Part shown: positions 24,057-32,365 of the stretch, piece after piece | Position numbering within the stretch: the stretch's first letter is position 1 | How the letters are laid out: each line of letters begins with the position of its first letter | Assembly: GCA_028712505.1 (NCBI GenBank) | Contig: JAQTQC010000013.1 | Coordinates: 1 to 40,373, forward strand | From: Candidatus Omnitrophota bacterium | GTDB lineage: Bacteria > Omnitrophota > Gorgyraeia > Gygaellales > Profunditerraquicolaceae | Direction of reading: 5' to 3' | Length of the DNA: 40,373 nt | Program-made: the position numbers and the translations under genes | The notes under the pieces: model-generated | What the model was told of the DNA's origin: nothing | Databases searched by the model: none | What the model saw: the letters and a program-made list of their open reading frames with translations, nothing else

Positions 24057-25610
24057 TTACCCCACCCTTTTTCTTCGCCAGGCTATTTTGACTAAAACAG
24101 CCAAGATTACAAATATAAACAATAAACCTAACCGCGTGCAGAAAACAAATGGCTTATCTGCGATAGAGACATTTTTCATCATAATAATAGGCAGCCACTC
24201 CTGGATAAACCACATTCCCAGGATGATGAATAAAAACAAAGGCGTGATATATTTAATAATAAACTTATAAACTTTAGGCACGGACATCTGCGAGCCCTTA
24301 TGTATCTCATCCCAAGCCTGTTCCATGCCAAAAACCCAGACAAAAAGTACGGTCTCGATTGTAGCAAAAACTACCAGGAAGAATGTCCCTCCCCAGAAAT
24401 CCAGTTCATTAACCACCCCGCGGCCAAGAAAGAATACTGCCGGTTGACATAATACAAAGGCGGCTATGCCGAATATAGTAACCGCCCGCTTACGGTTAAT
24501 GTTAAATTCATCTTCCAGGAATGCCACTGCCGGTTGCGCTAAAGAAACCGAAGAAGTTACCCCGGCCAAAAATAATAAGAAAAACCAGAGAAACCCTAAT
24601 ATCGCAGACAAGGGAAGTTTGTTTAAAACCAGGGGCATAGTTACAAAACCTAGATTAAATACCCCCGATTGAGCTATGGATTTAATGTCTACCGGGCCAA
24701 AAAATACAAACGCCGCAGGTATTATTATACTTGCCCCAAATATAACTTCGGCAACTTCATTGGTAGCGGCAGCGGTAAGCCCGGAAAGGACAACATCATC
24801 GGCTTTCTTTAAATAACTGGCATAGGTAAGTATCACTCCTATGCCCACACTTAAAGTAAAGAATATCTGCCCGGCTGCCTCAAGCCAAACCTTGGCCGAT
24901 TTAAGTGCGGAGAAATCCGGGTTCCATAAGAAACCAAAGCCTGCTAAAACATTCCAATCAGGTTTGCTTAAATCCGGGGTACCCATGGTCATAACCCTGA
25001 TAATAAGCACTAACCCGAAGATAAACAAAAGCGGGAGCGCCAATTTGCAGAACTTTTCTATTCCACCCTTTATCCCATAATAGATAACCCAGATATTCAG
25101 CAAAAAAGTAAGCAAAAAGAATATATAGGCTGTCCCTATGCTGTTAAAATACTGGTTTCTCTCTAAACCCTGAAAACCGGCCAGAAAACTACGCAAAGAA
25201 TTCTGATCCATAAGAGCGGTGTATTTTCCGGTTAAAGCAAAAAAACTATAAGCTAGTGTCCAGGATTCAATGAACAAATAATAAATAAAGATTACCAGCG
25301 GGCCGAATATCCCGATTACACCAAAATATTTAATAAAACGGTTCTTCTGCCAAAGGCTGTGGAATATCCCAGGAGCTGTTCCATGACCAAAACCTCCTCC
25401 GTAACGGCCAAGAGTCCATTCAATCCACATCAGAGGGATCCCCAAAAGAAACAGAGAAATAAAATAGGGGATCATAAAGGCACCTCCCCCATTTGCCGCG
25501 GCTTTTGCCGGGAAACGCAGGAAATTGCCCAGACCGATGGCAGAACCTGCCACAGCCATGATAATCCCCAGGCGCGACCCCCAATTATCCCTTTTCTTTA
25601 CCTCAGGCAT
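24057..25610 (-). CDS. sodium-dependent amino-acid transporter, NSS family (MetP-like)
   Basis: A 517-residue neurotransmitter:sodium symporter with about twelve helices. The first-helix signature WGSRLGIIMAVAGSAIGLGNFLRFP contains the unwound substrate and sodium site; helix 6 region FFTLSVGIGVILTYASY is also typical. Relatives import amino acids with sodium. The MetS-like gene directly downstream suggests a MetPS-type transporter, perhaps for methionine or alanine. The presence of Rnf, which can pump sodium, would fit sodium-coupled uptake (inference). Confidence 0.9.
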   Translation of the reverse strand: MPEVKKRDNWGSRLGIIMAVAGSAIGLGNFLRFPAKAAANGGGAFMIPYFISLFLLGIPLMWIEWTLGRYGGGFGHGTAPGIFHSLWQKNRFIKYFGVIGIFGPLVIFIYYLFIESWTLAYSFFALTGKYTALMDQNSLRSFLAGFQGLERNQYFNSIGTAYIFFLLTFLLNIWVIYYGIKGGIEKFCKLALPLLFIFGLVLIIRVMTMGTPDLSKPDWNVLAGFGFLWNPDFSALKSAKVWLEAAGQIFFTLSVGIGVILTYASYLKKADDVVLSGLTAAATNEVAEVIFGASIIIPAAFVFFGPVDIKSIAQSGVFNLGFVTMPLVLNKLPLSAILGFLWFFLLFLAGVTSSVSLAQPAVAFLEDEFNINRKRAVTIFGIAAFVLCQPAVFFLGRGVVNELDFWGGTFFLVVFATIETVLFVWVFGMEQAWDEIHKGSQMSVPKVYKFIIKYITPLFLFIILGMWFIQEWLPIIMMKNVSIADKPFVFCTRLGLLFIFVILAVLVKIAWRRKRVG

Positions 25611-25617
25611 AAAACAT

Positions 25618-25854
25618 TTATTGCATATTCTTCAGGGCTTCCTGAATTAACGGCAGAATTCCTTCAGCTTCCTCTTTAGTCAACCTGCCTAGCTTGGCAA
25701 AGGCATATTCACCGTTTCTGTCTTTGACTTCTCTGATGATTTGGATTTTACGCGGCCCATTATTATATGAATAAACACTGACCACAATCTTACCGTTATC
25801 ATTCTCCCAAAAACGGGTAAATACCTGGGCATCTAAACTGCTATCGTATGGCAT
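25618..25854 (-). CDS. small conserved-looking protein, possibly PC4/YdbC-like
   Basis: A 78-residue protein with a predicted four-strand and one-helix layout: KIVVSVYSYN, RKIQIIREVKD, EYAFAKLGRLT, then EEAEGILPLIQEAL. This is the arrangement of PC4/YdbC single-stranded-DNA-binding proteins, but the sequence match is loose and I give it as a possibility only. Ribosome-binding site GGAGGAG is two bases from the ATG's TA. It lies 7 bases before the NSS gene. Confidence 0.55.
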   Translation of the reverse strand: MPYDSSLDAQVFTRFWENDNGKIVVSVYSYNNGPRKIQIIREVKDRNGEYAFAKLGRLTKEEAEGILPLIQEALKNMQ

Positions 25855-25872
25855 TACTCCTCCTCTTTACGC

Positions 25873-26181
25873 TTAGAATTTCTTCCCGTGCCTAAAAGGA
25901 CGGGTTTTATTATAAGCTATTTTTTTTATTAAAGCTTTTTCCAAATCAATCTTACGTGATCCGCAATAATCAAATATCCGGATACAGCAATCCGCCAGCT
26001 CCTCAGCAAGATCCTCTTTTTTACCATGATTACGCATTGCCTCTAAGGCCTCGGACAACTCCGAATGCATAAGCGCGATCAACTCGCCATCATTGCGGCT
26101 ATCCAACCACCAACCTTTGGATTTAGCGACCCGGTGGCATTCTTTAATTAAATCATTGATTGCTAATCTCTTTTTTAACAT
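25873..26181 (-). CDS. MazG-like nucleotide pyrophosphohydrolase
   Basis: A 102-residue all-helical protein with the acidic metal-binding pattern of the MazG/dUTPase superfamily: HSELSEALEAMR (ExxE, about 34-45) and EELADCCIRIFDYC (ExxxD region, about 55-68). Members hydrolyse (d)NTPs to monophosphates as a house-cleaning step. The ATG at 26181 has AAGG upstream and starts inside the end of the preceding lipoprotein gene (overlap of 29 bases). Confidence 0.85.
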   Translation of the reverse strand: MLKKRLAINDLIKECHRVAKSKGWWLDSRNDGELIALMHSELSEALEAMRNHGKKEDLAEELADCCIRIFDYCGSRKIDLEKALIKKIAYNKTRPFRHGKKF

Positions 26182-26650
26182 CGGATACCTTATCCTCTCC
26201 TGGTTTAAGTGAAGCATTGATTGCGGTAGAAATCCTCTTGGCTATATTCTCCTTGGCGTAGGTGCTGGGACTAGATACCTCGACTATAGTGCTGCCTTTT
26301 CCCTCGGGAGTAAAGAATATACCCACCGGAGTAGTATCTGTTTCCGACAAATAAACAGCCAGCATCTTCTTTTCTGCATCCTCGGCATATATATAAGAAC
26401 TGCTCTCAACTTCAGTTTCATTCTCTTTTACTTTTATTTTTTCTTTCAGGATATCTTTGACCTTGGCATAACAATCATCATAATCAATGGCGAAGGTCTC
26501 TTTAATGGCGTCTTTACGTTTGTCTTCCAAAACCTGGGTGGAGACTCCGGCAAACCCTTTAGCCGCTTCTTTAACTACCGCACACCCGGATAAAACAGCA
26601 GCTAGCAGGCAACAGGCAATAACCAAAACAAAAAACATGCTTCTTTTCAT
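26153..26650 (-). CDS. small predicted lipoprotein
   Basis: A 165-residue protein with a clear lipoprotein signal (lipobox LSGC, cysteine near 23) followed by KEAAKGFAGVSTQVLE and an alpha/beta body with DYDDCYAKVKDILKE, a strand-rich section and a final helix. No named family recognised; its layout is like the DUF3568 protein at 23505. It has a strong AAGGAGGAG ribosome-binding site. Neighbours are the patatin fusion upstream and the MazG-like gene overlapping downstream. Confidence 0.7.
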   Translation of the reverse strand: MKRSMFFVLVIACCLLAAVLSGCAVVKEAAKGFAGVSTQVLEDKRKDAIKETFAIDYDDCYAKVKDILKEKIKVKENETEVESSSYIYAEDAEKKMLAVYLSETDTTPVGIFFTPEGKGSTIVEVSSPSTYAKENIAKRISTAINASLKPGEDKVSDVKKEISNQ

Positions 26651-26681
26651 GACTCCTCCTTATAGATAAACGTATGGTTGT

Positions 26682-28694
26682 TTATTCATTAACCAGCTGC
26701 CAAATCTTATCCAGGTTATTCCTCGCCTCAATCTCTCCGCGCCTGGCGAATTCATCAGCCCTGTGCAACTCCAGCCAAAACAAACCTGCGGTATCCGGAT
26801 GTAAAACTATATCGGCTAACTCGCCTTCACGCTTGGCTACTTCTGACTGCAAAACTTCAACACTGCTAAAAATAATATCTACAATATTAAACTTAAAGAT
26901 ATCCTTCAACCGGCCAAGCCAACCAAACGGTTTACTTTTGCGGTCAGAAGATACGTGTTCCGGAATAATCCCTTCTTTGAGCCTGGCCAGCTGCCTCAGG
27001 ATATCCTCGCGCGAAGGAGTAACGTTGACAGCGATAATCTTCTTCACCCCTATCTGCATCAAAGACTCAGTAGGCAGAGGATTGGTCACTCCGCCATCAA
27101 AAAGAACTTCTTCCTTGAACTTAAAAGGTGTAAAAACTCCCGGCATAGAACAACTGGCCATTATAGCATCAACCAAAAAACCTTTATCCAGAATCCTCGG
27201 TTCTTTCCTGCGCACATCGCTGGCAATTATCTTTAAGGGAAGTTTAACATCGTAGAAAGTCTTATCCCCTAAATGTTTCTTCAAGAAACGGCGCAACTTA
27301 TTACCTTTGATAAAACCAAAACGCGGGAAAGTTATATCGATCAAACCCCAGATATGTTTAGGCTCTCTGAATTCCCGGGTTATCTCTAGGATCTCCTGGC
27401 TGCTTTTACCGATAGCCCAAAGGCTGGCGATAAGTGAACCAATACTGGAGCCAGCGATGATATCAATCGGTATTTTTTCTTCTTCGATAACTTTTAATAC
27501 CCCTATATGACAGAATCCGTAGCCTACGCCAACCCCTAAAACTAAACCCACCAGGCAGTCGCCAAGCTGCCGGGAGATCCTCCGGATTGCCTTAGAATAC
27601 TCGCAATCCGGATCATCAATGATTAAACGCTCCCCAGAATCAAATTTAATTTTAGGGATGGTCGCAAATATCTCCTGTCCCAGGATCTCGAGTTGATCGC
27701 CATAATCGATCTTGGCTAATTTATATTCATTGATAATAGTTTTTATTTTCTGGGGATCAAAATTGAAATCCATCTTGAGCCGGTTAATCAGGTTATTGGT
27801 GCGTTTTAAGTCAACCGGATCCGGGCTGCTTAATATATGGATCAGGTCTGACTGGTTGAGCATGCTGATAATTGAACGATCCATAGCCGCAGGCAGATCC
27901 AAGATGATATAATGATAGTCATTGACCAAAAGGCTTAATACCTCAATCAGCCTTTTAAGACAGGTATCGTTGCTTTCCTGATAATAGAAACAACATAAAT
28001 CGATGCCAAATTTACTCTGCACGATATAATCTTTGGGAGGGATATATACGTCGGAGGACGGAGAAAGGTCAAACACGCGCGGCTCCCCTAATTCCAGCTT
28101 TTGAGGCAGGGTATGCGTCTTATCCTGAGGCAGGATATCCAGGATAATTACCGACTTATGCGTTTCCCGACTCAGGCTAAGCGCCAAGTTTAAGGCATAA
28201 ACGGTTTTTCCCGCCTGAGAATAGGAGCTGAAGACAGAAACAACCGTACTCTCAAATATCTTTTTTTGATGGACATCTTTACGTTTAAGCCTGCGGCTCA
28301 ATGTCCGGCTCAAATCAATAGCCAACTGAGGGATATTTTTAAGCACAAAATCAAAATCACTTTTCTTGATTACCAGAATTACGCAATCGTTTATTGCCAG
28401 GCTGGTTACCGAATGCGGCTCATTAGTCAGTAGAGAGATAATCCCGAAATATTTACCGCGATGCAGATATTCCAGGATTAAGCGCTGGCCAGCTTTATCA
28501 TTAGTATAGATCTGCACCCTTCCGGAGATAATACAATAAAAAGCGCTAGGGCTTGATTTTTCTTCATAGATAACCTGACCCTTGAGGTATTCAACAATCT
28601 CGGACTTGGCGTTAATTATTGCCAGGTCTTCTTTATCAAGACCGGCAAAAAACGGCAGTTCTTTGATTATAAATTCTTTGTCTTGAGAATTCAT
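26682..28694 (-). CDS. three-domain protein: cNMP-binding, MinD/CpaE-like, patatin-like phospholipase
   Basis: A 670-residue protein. Residues about 1-120 form a cyclic-nucleotide-binding domain (GRVQIYTNDKAGQRLILEYL). Residues about 150-385 resemble MinD/CpaE ATPases, with a degenerate Walker A (FSSYSQAGKT, keeping GKT but lacking the first lysine) and a Walker B-like YIILDLPA. Residues about 395-600 are a patatin phospholipase with the glycine-rich VLGVGVGYG oxyanion loop, nucleophile S417 in GSSIG and D533 in FDGGV. The patatin dyad is intact, so lipid ester hydrolysis under regulation by a small ligand is plausible. The ATG at 28694 follows the GH1 stop by one base; the 45-codon upstream extension lies inside GH1 and is rejected. 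Confidence 0.85.
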   Translation of the reverse strand: MNSQDKEFIIKELPFFAGLDKEDLAIINAKSEIVEYLKGQVIYEEKSSPSAFYCIISGRVQIYTNDKAGQRLILEYLHRGKYFGIISLLTNEPHSVTSLAINDCVILVIKKSDFDFVLKNIPQLAIDLSRTLSRRLKRKDVHQKKIFESTVVSVFSSYSQAGKTVYALNLALSLSRETHKSVIILDILPQDKTHTLPQKLELGEPRVFDLSPSSDVYIPPKDYIVQSKFGIDLCCFYYQESNDTCLKRLIEVLSLLVNDYHYIILDLPAAMDRSIISMLNQSDLIHILSSPDPVDLKRTNNLINRLKMDFNFDPQKIKTIINEYKLAKIDYGDQLEILGQEIFATIPKIKFDSGERLIIDDPDCEYSKAIRRISRQLGDCLVGLVLGVGVGYGFCHIGVLKVIEEEKIPIDIIAGSSIGSLIASLWAIGKSSQEILEITREFREPKHIWGLIDITFPRFGFIKGNKLRRFLKKHLGDKTFYDVKLPLKIIASDVRRKEPRILDKGFLVDAIMASCSMPGVFTPFKFKEEVLFDGGVTNPLPTESLMQIGVKKIIAVNVTPSREDILRQLARLKEGIIPEHVSSDRKSKPFGWLGRLKDIFKFNIVDIIFSSVEVLQSEVAKREGELADIVLHPDTAGLFWLELHRADEFARRGEIEARNNLDKIWQLVNE

Positions 28695-28695
28695 A

Positions 28696-29913
28696 TTATA
28701 ATAAACCGGTTTTGGAGACTCTCGAGAACTTCTTTGCGCTTTCCCGAATTGTACGCCTTTGATTTTGATAATCCACGTCCACCAATCCGAAACGCGGAGC
28801 GAACCCCTCGGCCCATTCAAAGTTATCAATCAGCGACCAATAGATATAACCTAAAACATTTATTCCTTCTTCCATGGCCTTATGCACCTGCTCTAAATGT
28901 TCACGGATATAATCCCATTTTAAATCATCATCTTCGGTACATATCCCGTTTTCAGTAATAAAAACAGGTAAGTTATATCTTTTGAGAGAAGCCAAAAGCT
29001 TATATAACCCCTGCGGATAGATATCCCAGCCTAAAGAATTTTTGCGCAAAGGATGATGATTATATTTACAGGTATCCGCCAGTAAATGCACTAACCCCCA
29101 GTTTTCTACATCCACCAGGTTCCGACTATAATAATTTACACCGATATAATCCAGGGTTTTTCTTCGCAGGAGAATTTCGATAAAATAAAGGTTATACAGC
29201 TTATTCCTGAGGTAGACTGCCAGCTTATTTTTCAATGTCGGACGACAAAGCTCAAATGCCTGCAGATTAGCCGCAATACTCACCATCGGCTTGGCCAAAG
29301 CCTTATCCTGATAAATCTTATGTATAAGCGAATAGGCTTTCATATGGGCCTGGGCCATATTTAAAGTAACCTTGATAGTTTTAAATAAAGAGCGTTCCTG
29401 AGGGGGCCAGCAGCCTAAAAGGTAGGCATGCGAAGAATAAACTAACGGTTCATTGATAGTGATCCAGAATTTTACTTCACTGGCAAATTCTCTGACCATT
29501 TTTTCAACGAAACGCAGGAAATATCCTTGAAGCTTGAAATCAGTCCAGCCACCCTTCTGGCTAAACCACAATGGATTAGTAAAATGGTGCAGAGTGACTA
29601 CCGGTTCCATGCCCAAATCCCTTAATTCAGCAATAACTTTACGGTAATGCTGAATTTCAGAATCCTGGAATTTTCCCTCTTGAGGTTCAATACGGCTCCA
29701 TTCAATTGAAAAACGGTGGCAATTATGACCCAGCTCTTTAGCTATGGCAAAATCTTCCCTGAAAAGTTCATAATGCCGGCAGGCCTGTCCCGAAGGTTCT
29801 TTTAAAGTACCTCCCTGCTCAGCAAACCACCAATCATTGTGGATATTGCCACCCTCTACCTGATGGGCTGAAGTCGAAGCACCCCAAAAGAAATCATCCG
29901 GGAATTTATTCAT
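28696..29913 (-). CDS. GH1 family beta-glycosidase
   Basis: A 405-residue cytoplasmic glycoside hydrolase of family 1. The N-terminal FFWGASTSAHQVEGG signature, acid/base E155 in INEP and nucleophile E321 in ITENG are all present. Typical substrates are beta-glucosides or galactosides. It is slightly shorter than the usual 440-470 residues. No ribosome-binding site precedes the ATG, and an extended -10 promoter lies 10 bases upstream, so translation may be leaderless. It is the first gene of the group running to 23505. Confidence 0.93.
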   Translation of the reverse strand: MNKFPDDFFWGASTSAHQVEGGNIHNDWWFAEQGGTLKEPSGQACRHYELFREDFAIAKELGHNCHRFSIEWSRIEPQEGKFQDSEIQHYRKVIAELRDLGMEPVVTLHHFTNPLWFSQKGGWTDFKLQGYFLRFVEKMVREFASEVKFWITINEPLVYSSHAYLLGCWPPQERSLFKTIKVTLNMAQAHMKAYSLIHKIYQDKALAKPMVSIAANLQAFELCRPTLKNKLAVYLRNKLYNLYFIEILLRRKTLDYIGVNYYSRNLVDVENWGLVHLLADTCKYNHHPLRKNSLGWDIYPQGLYKLLASLKRYNLPVFITENGICTEDDDLKWDYIREHLEQVHKAMEEGINVLGYIYWSLIDNFEWAEGFAPRFGLVDVDYQNQRRTIRESAKKFSRVSKTGLL

Positions 29914-29923
29914 ATTGGGTTAT

Positions 29924-29932
29924 ATTATAGCA
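29924..29932 (-). promoter_or_regulatory. extended -10 promoter of GH1 (near-leaderless)
   Basis: TGC followed by perfect TATAAT on the minus strand, ten bases before the ATG. No good -35. It stands directly after a bidirectional terminator. Confidence 0.5.
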
Positions 29933-29936
29933 CCAC

Positions 29937-29980
29937 AAAAAAAGAATCCCAACAGAAATTGTCGGGATTCTTTTTTTAAA
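29937..29980. terminator. bidirectional terminator between the PG-binding lipoprotein and GH1 genes
   Basis: AAAGAATCCC (29941-29950) pairs with GGGATTCTTT (29964-29973), flanked by A-rich and T-rich tracts on both sides. It ends the minus-strand gene at 29998. Confidence 0.85.
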
Positions 29981-29997
29981 AACAGTGCAAGCTTTAC

Positions 29998-30432
29998 TTA
30001 TCTTTTATCTATATTCGAAGCGACGTTTAAATATTTACCTAATGCCTCCCAAGTCTTGGCGCCAACTTTTCCATCAGCCTTGAGGCCATTAGCACTCTGA
30101 AAATCTTCAATTGCCTTCTTGCTCTTTGGTCCAATCTTGCCATCGATACTACCGGAATAAAAACCCGCGTTCTTTAAAGCAGTCTGGATCTCGATATCGG
30201 TCGGTTTATAAGGTCCCTGAGGCGGTAAAGGCATCAATTCTTTGGATGCAACAGGCGCCGGGACGGCAACTGCCGGAGTGCTAACATCCTGTGGCATAAC
30301 CTGGGCCTGACTGGATGCACCTAAAGACTCTAAGGTAACAGGTTGCAAATCCTCCGCCTCTTGCTGCTTTGAACAACCGGACAAAGCTGCAAACATTAAA
30401 ACCGCCGATGCAAAAATTACAAACCTTTTCAT
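29998..30432 (-). CDS. lipoprotein with peptidoglycan-binding domain
   Basis: A 144-residue lipoprotein (lipobox LSGC, cysteine at about 20) with a proline- and valine-rich linker (about 50-75) and a C-terminal PG_binding_1 domain (about 78-137: IQTALKNAGFYSGSIDGKIG ... AIEDFQSANGLKADG). It probably tethers the outer membrane or a partner to the cell wall. It has a GAGAGGAGAG ribosome-binding site and its own promoter and terminator, so it is a single-gene unit. Confidence 0.88.
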   Translation of the reverse strand: MKRFVIFASAVLMFAALSGCSKQQEAEDLQPVTLESLGASSQAQVMPQDVSTPAVAVPAPVASKELMPLPPQGPYKPTDIEIQTALKNAGFYSGSIDGKIGPKSKKAIEDFQSANGLKADGKVGAKTWEALGKYLNVASNIDKR

Positions 30433-30513
30433 TTTTACTCTCCTCTCTAAATTTATAAAATTTATTAAACTGGGTATTATGACGTTTTTTGTCGTTAGAA
30501 TAGTCCGGCTTCT

Positions 30514-30523
30514 TCACCTCCTT
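30514..30523 (-). promoter_or_regulatory. orphan perfect Shine-Dalgarno sequence in the leader
   Basis: AAGGAGGTGA, a ten-base complement to the 16S rRNA 3' end, lies about 85 bases before the true ATG with no start codon at proper spacing. It may be a ribosome standby site or belong to an out-of-frame leader peptide. Confidence 0.4.
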
Positions 30524-30533
30524 GCCAATTTTA

Positions 30534-30561
30534 ATTTTAACAAAATATCTAAATAAATCAA
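30534..30561 (-). promoter_or_regulatory. predicted promoter of the PG-binding lipoprotein gene
   Basis: TTGATT (30556-30561), 16 bases, TAAAAT (30534-30539). The -35 abuts the repeat unit at 30562. Confidence 0.5.
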
Positions 30562-30661
30562 GCACCTTATATGTTTCATCCAACGAAGCCCTTGATCGAA
30601 CGATAACGAAACCAAGGATAAAAGCCCCTTACCGCTTCTACCTGAGGCAATCCTTGTGCAA
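30562..30661. repeat. 62-bp palindromic repeat unit (diverged copy) plus degenerate second unit
   Basis: A full 62-base unit (GCACCTTATATG ... CCCTTGATCGAACG ... AACCAAGGATAAAA) is followed by a decayed copy beginning GCCCCTTACCG at 30624. It lies between the MFS gene stop (30693) and the promoter of the PG-binding gene. Confidence 0.7.
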
Positions 30662-30692
30662 ATAATAGCATGAACAAGGACAGACGCCTTCC

Positions 30693-31886
30693 CTATAGAT
30701 CCTTTAAACCAGCGAATGATAAACTAATCAGGGCAAACAATGCCAGACAAAACAAACCGCAAAGCAATAATGCGGTTGAAACACCCAGGGCCTGAGCCAG
30801 ACTTCCGGAGATCAAACTCCCGAAAGGCATGATCCCGGCAAAGGTAATCATAAAAAAACTCATTACCCTGCCGCGGAATTCATCTGGGACTCTAGTCTGA
30901 AGCAGGGTATTGATTACGGCAGTCACCGGGACACTTATACCCCCTAAGAAAATCAACAGAACAACTGACCAGAGATAACTTCCAGATAAAGAAAAACTGA
31001 TCAGGAGGAATGAAAATAAGAATACTGACCAGATCAACAGCCTGCCCTTATATTTAAAATCGCCCAAGCGGGCCAGGATCAAAGAACCGGTTAAAGCACC
31101 CAACCCAACGCTGGACATCAATATCCCTAACCCCCTGGCGCCTACATGAAGTACATTATTTGCAAAAACCGGCATAAGCATTATATAGGATATGCCGAAA
31201 AGGCTCATCACTGCCACCATGCTTACCAAACCCAGAATAGAACGGTTATGGCCTATAAAGATAACCCCTTCCTTAAGATCATCCAGGGCGGAATTGTTAT
31301 TTTGCATCCTGGTTCTTCCCAAATTAATCCAAAAGAGCGCGGCAATAACTGCCAGAAAACTTATCCCATTCAGATAAAAACAACCGCTCATCCCAATTAC
31401 AGATATAAGCATTCCGGCAATTGCTGGACCGATAATCCGCGAAGAATTGAAGGCCACTGAATTCAAAGTAATCGCGTTAAAAAGATACTCCTTGCCAACT
31501 AACTCCACTATTATTGATTGCCTGGCTGGAGCATCAAATGCCATAATTATCCCATTAAGCAAGGCAATAAGCATAATCTGCTGCGGATTGATAAGCTTGA
31601 ATTGGGTTAAGGTTGCTAATATAAAGGCTAGGAACATAAAAACTATTTGAGTAAAGATAAGGATATTTCTTTTATTTACCCTATCCGCCAAAACCCCTCC
31701 GAATAGAGAAAACAGGAATATGGGGATTGCGCCTAAAAAACCAACAACTCCTAGAAGGAAGGCGGAATTTGTCAACTGGAATACCAGCCAACTCTGGGCT
31801 ACTAATTGCATGTTAGTGCCAATCAAAGACACAAACATCCCCAGCCAATAAACACGAAAATGCTTTACTTTAAGAGAAGAAAACAT
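30693..31886 (-). CDS. MFS transporter (exporter-like)
   Basis: A 397-residue, 12-helix major facilitator. The loop motif ADRVNKRNI (helices 2-3) and the N terminus FRVYWLGMFVSLIGTNMQLVAQ mark the EntS/MFS_3-type exporters, as for the 19457 gene. Substrate unknown. It is the last gene of the mnmA operon, 15 bases after yqeY. Confidence 0.85.
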   Translation of the reverse strand: MFSSLKVKHFRVYWLGMFVSLIGTNMQLVAQSWLVFQLTNSAFLLGVVGFLGAIPIFLFSLFGGVLADRVNKRNILIFTQIVFMFLAFILATLTQFKLINPQQIMLIALLNGIIMAFDAPARQSIIVELVGKEYLFNAITLNSVAFNSSRIIGPAIAGMLISVIGMSGCFYLNGISFLAVIAALFWINLGRTRMQNNNSALDDLKEGVIFIGHNRSILGLVSMVAVMSLFGISYIMLMPVFANNVLHVGARGLGILMSSVGLGALTGSLILARLGDFKYKGRLLIWSVFLFSFLLISFSLSGSYLWSVVLLIFLGGISVPVTAVINTLLQTRVPDEFRGRVMSFFMITFAGIMPFGSLISGSLAQALGVSTALLLCGLFCLALFALISLSFAGLKDL

Positions 31887-31901
31887 GCCCTGGACTTTCT
31901 T

Positions 31902-32354
31902 CTAGGAAGGAGTGCTTAACCTTTGCCTTACCAGATCGCTGACCAGCTTACCGTCTGCGCTTCCGGCAGTCTTGGCAGTTACCTCTTTCATCAGACGGCC
32001 CATATCTTTCATGCTGCTTGAGCCGGTTGCAATGACCGCCTCTTCAATCAAAACCTTAATCTGCTCAGTTGATAGCTCCGGAGGCAAATAAGCTTTAAGT
32101 ATCTCCAACTCCTTTTTCTCTTTTTCCGCCATCTCCGGCCGCAGGCCCTTGGTAAACTGCTCAATAGAATCCTGACGTTGTTTGATCTGCTTTTTAATCA
32201 CAACAACGATCTCGGCATCATCGAGCTTATCCTTTTTCTTGGCAGTTGCCTGATTTAACATATCCGCACGCAGGAAACTTAAAACCGAACTCCTTAGAGT
32301 ATCCCTGGACTTCATTGCTACTTTATAATCATCAAGAATCTTCTCTTCTAACAT
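31902..32354 (-). CDS. GatB/YqeY domain protein
   Basis: A 150-residue protein of the YqeY family, which shares the C-terminal tRNA-binding domain of the amidotransferase subunit GatB. Typical blocks are LDDYKVAMKSRDTLRSSVLSFLRA at the start, then AYLPPELST and KDMGRLMKEV near the end. The biochemical role is not settled. The ATG at 32354 has GGAGG six bases upstream; the longer frame is rejected. Confidence 0.9.
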   Translation of the reverse strand: MLEEKILDDYKVAMKSRDTLRSSVLSFLRADMLNQATAKKKDKLDDAEIVVVIKKQIKQRQDSIEQFTKGLRPEMAEKEKKELEILKAYLPPELSTEQIKVLIEEAVIATGSSSMKDMGRLMKEVTAKTAGSADGKLVSDLVRQRLSTPS

Positions 32355-32365
32355 AGATAACCTCC

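Noticed and set aside
28695-28829. Longer N terminus for the patatin fusion (45 extra codons)
   Set aside because: The extension lies entirely inside the GH1 coding sequence in another frame and is not part of a cNMP-binding domain; the ATG at 28694 directly follows the GH1 stop.
30281-30583. 100-codon minus-strand frame overlapping the PG-binding lipoprotein
   Set aside because: It is an out-of-frame shadow of a clear lipoprotein gene; its start region is leader DNA and its later residues are cysteine- and glycine-rich noise.
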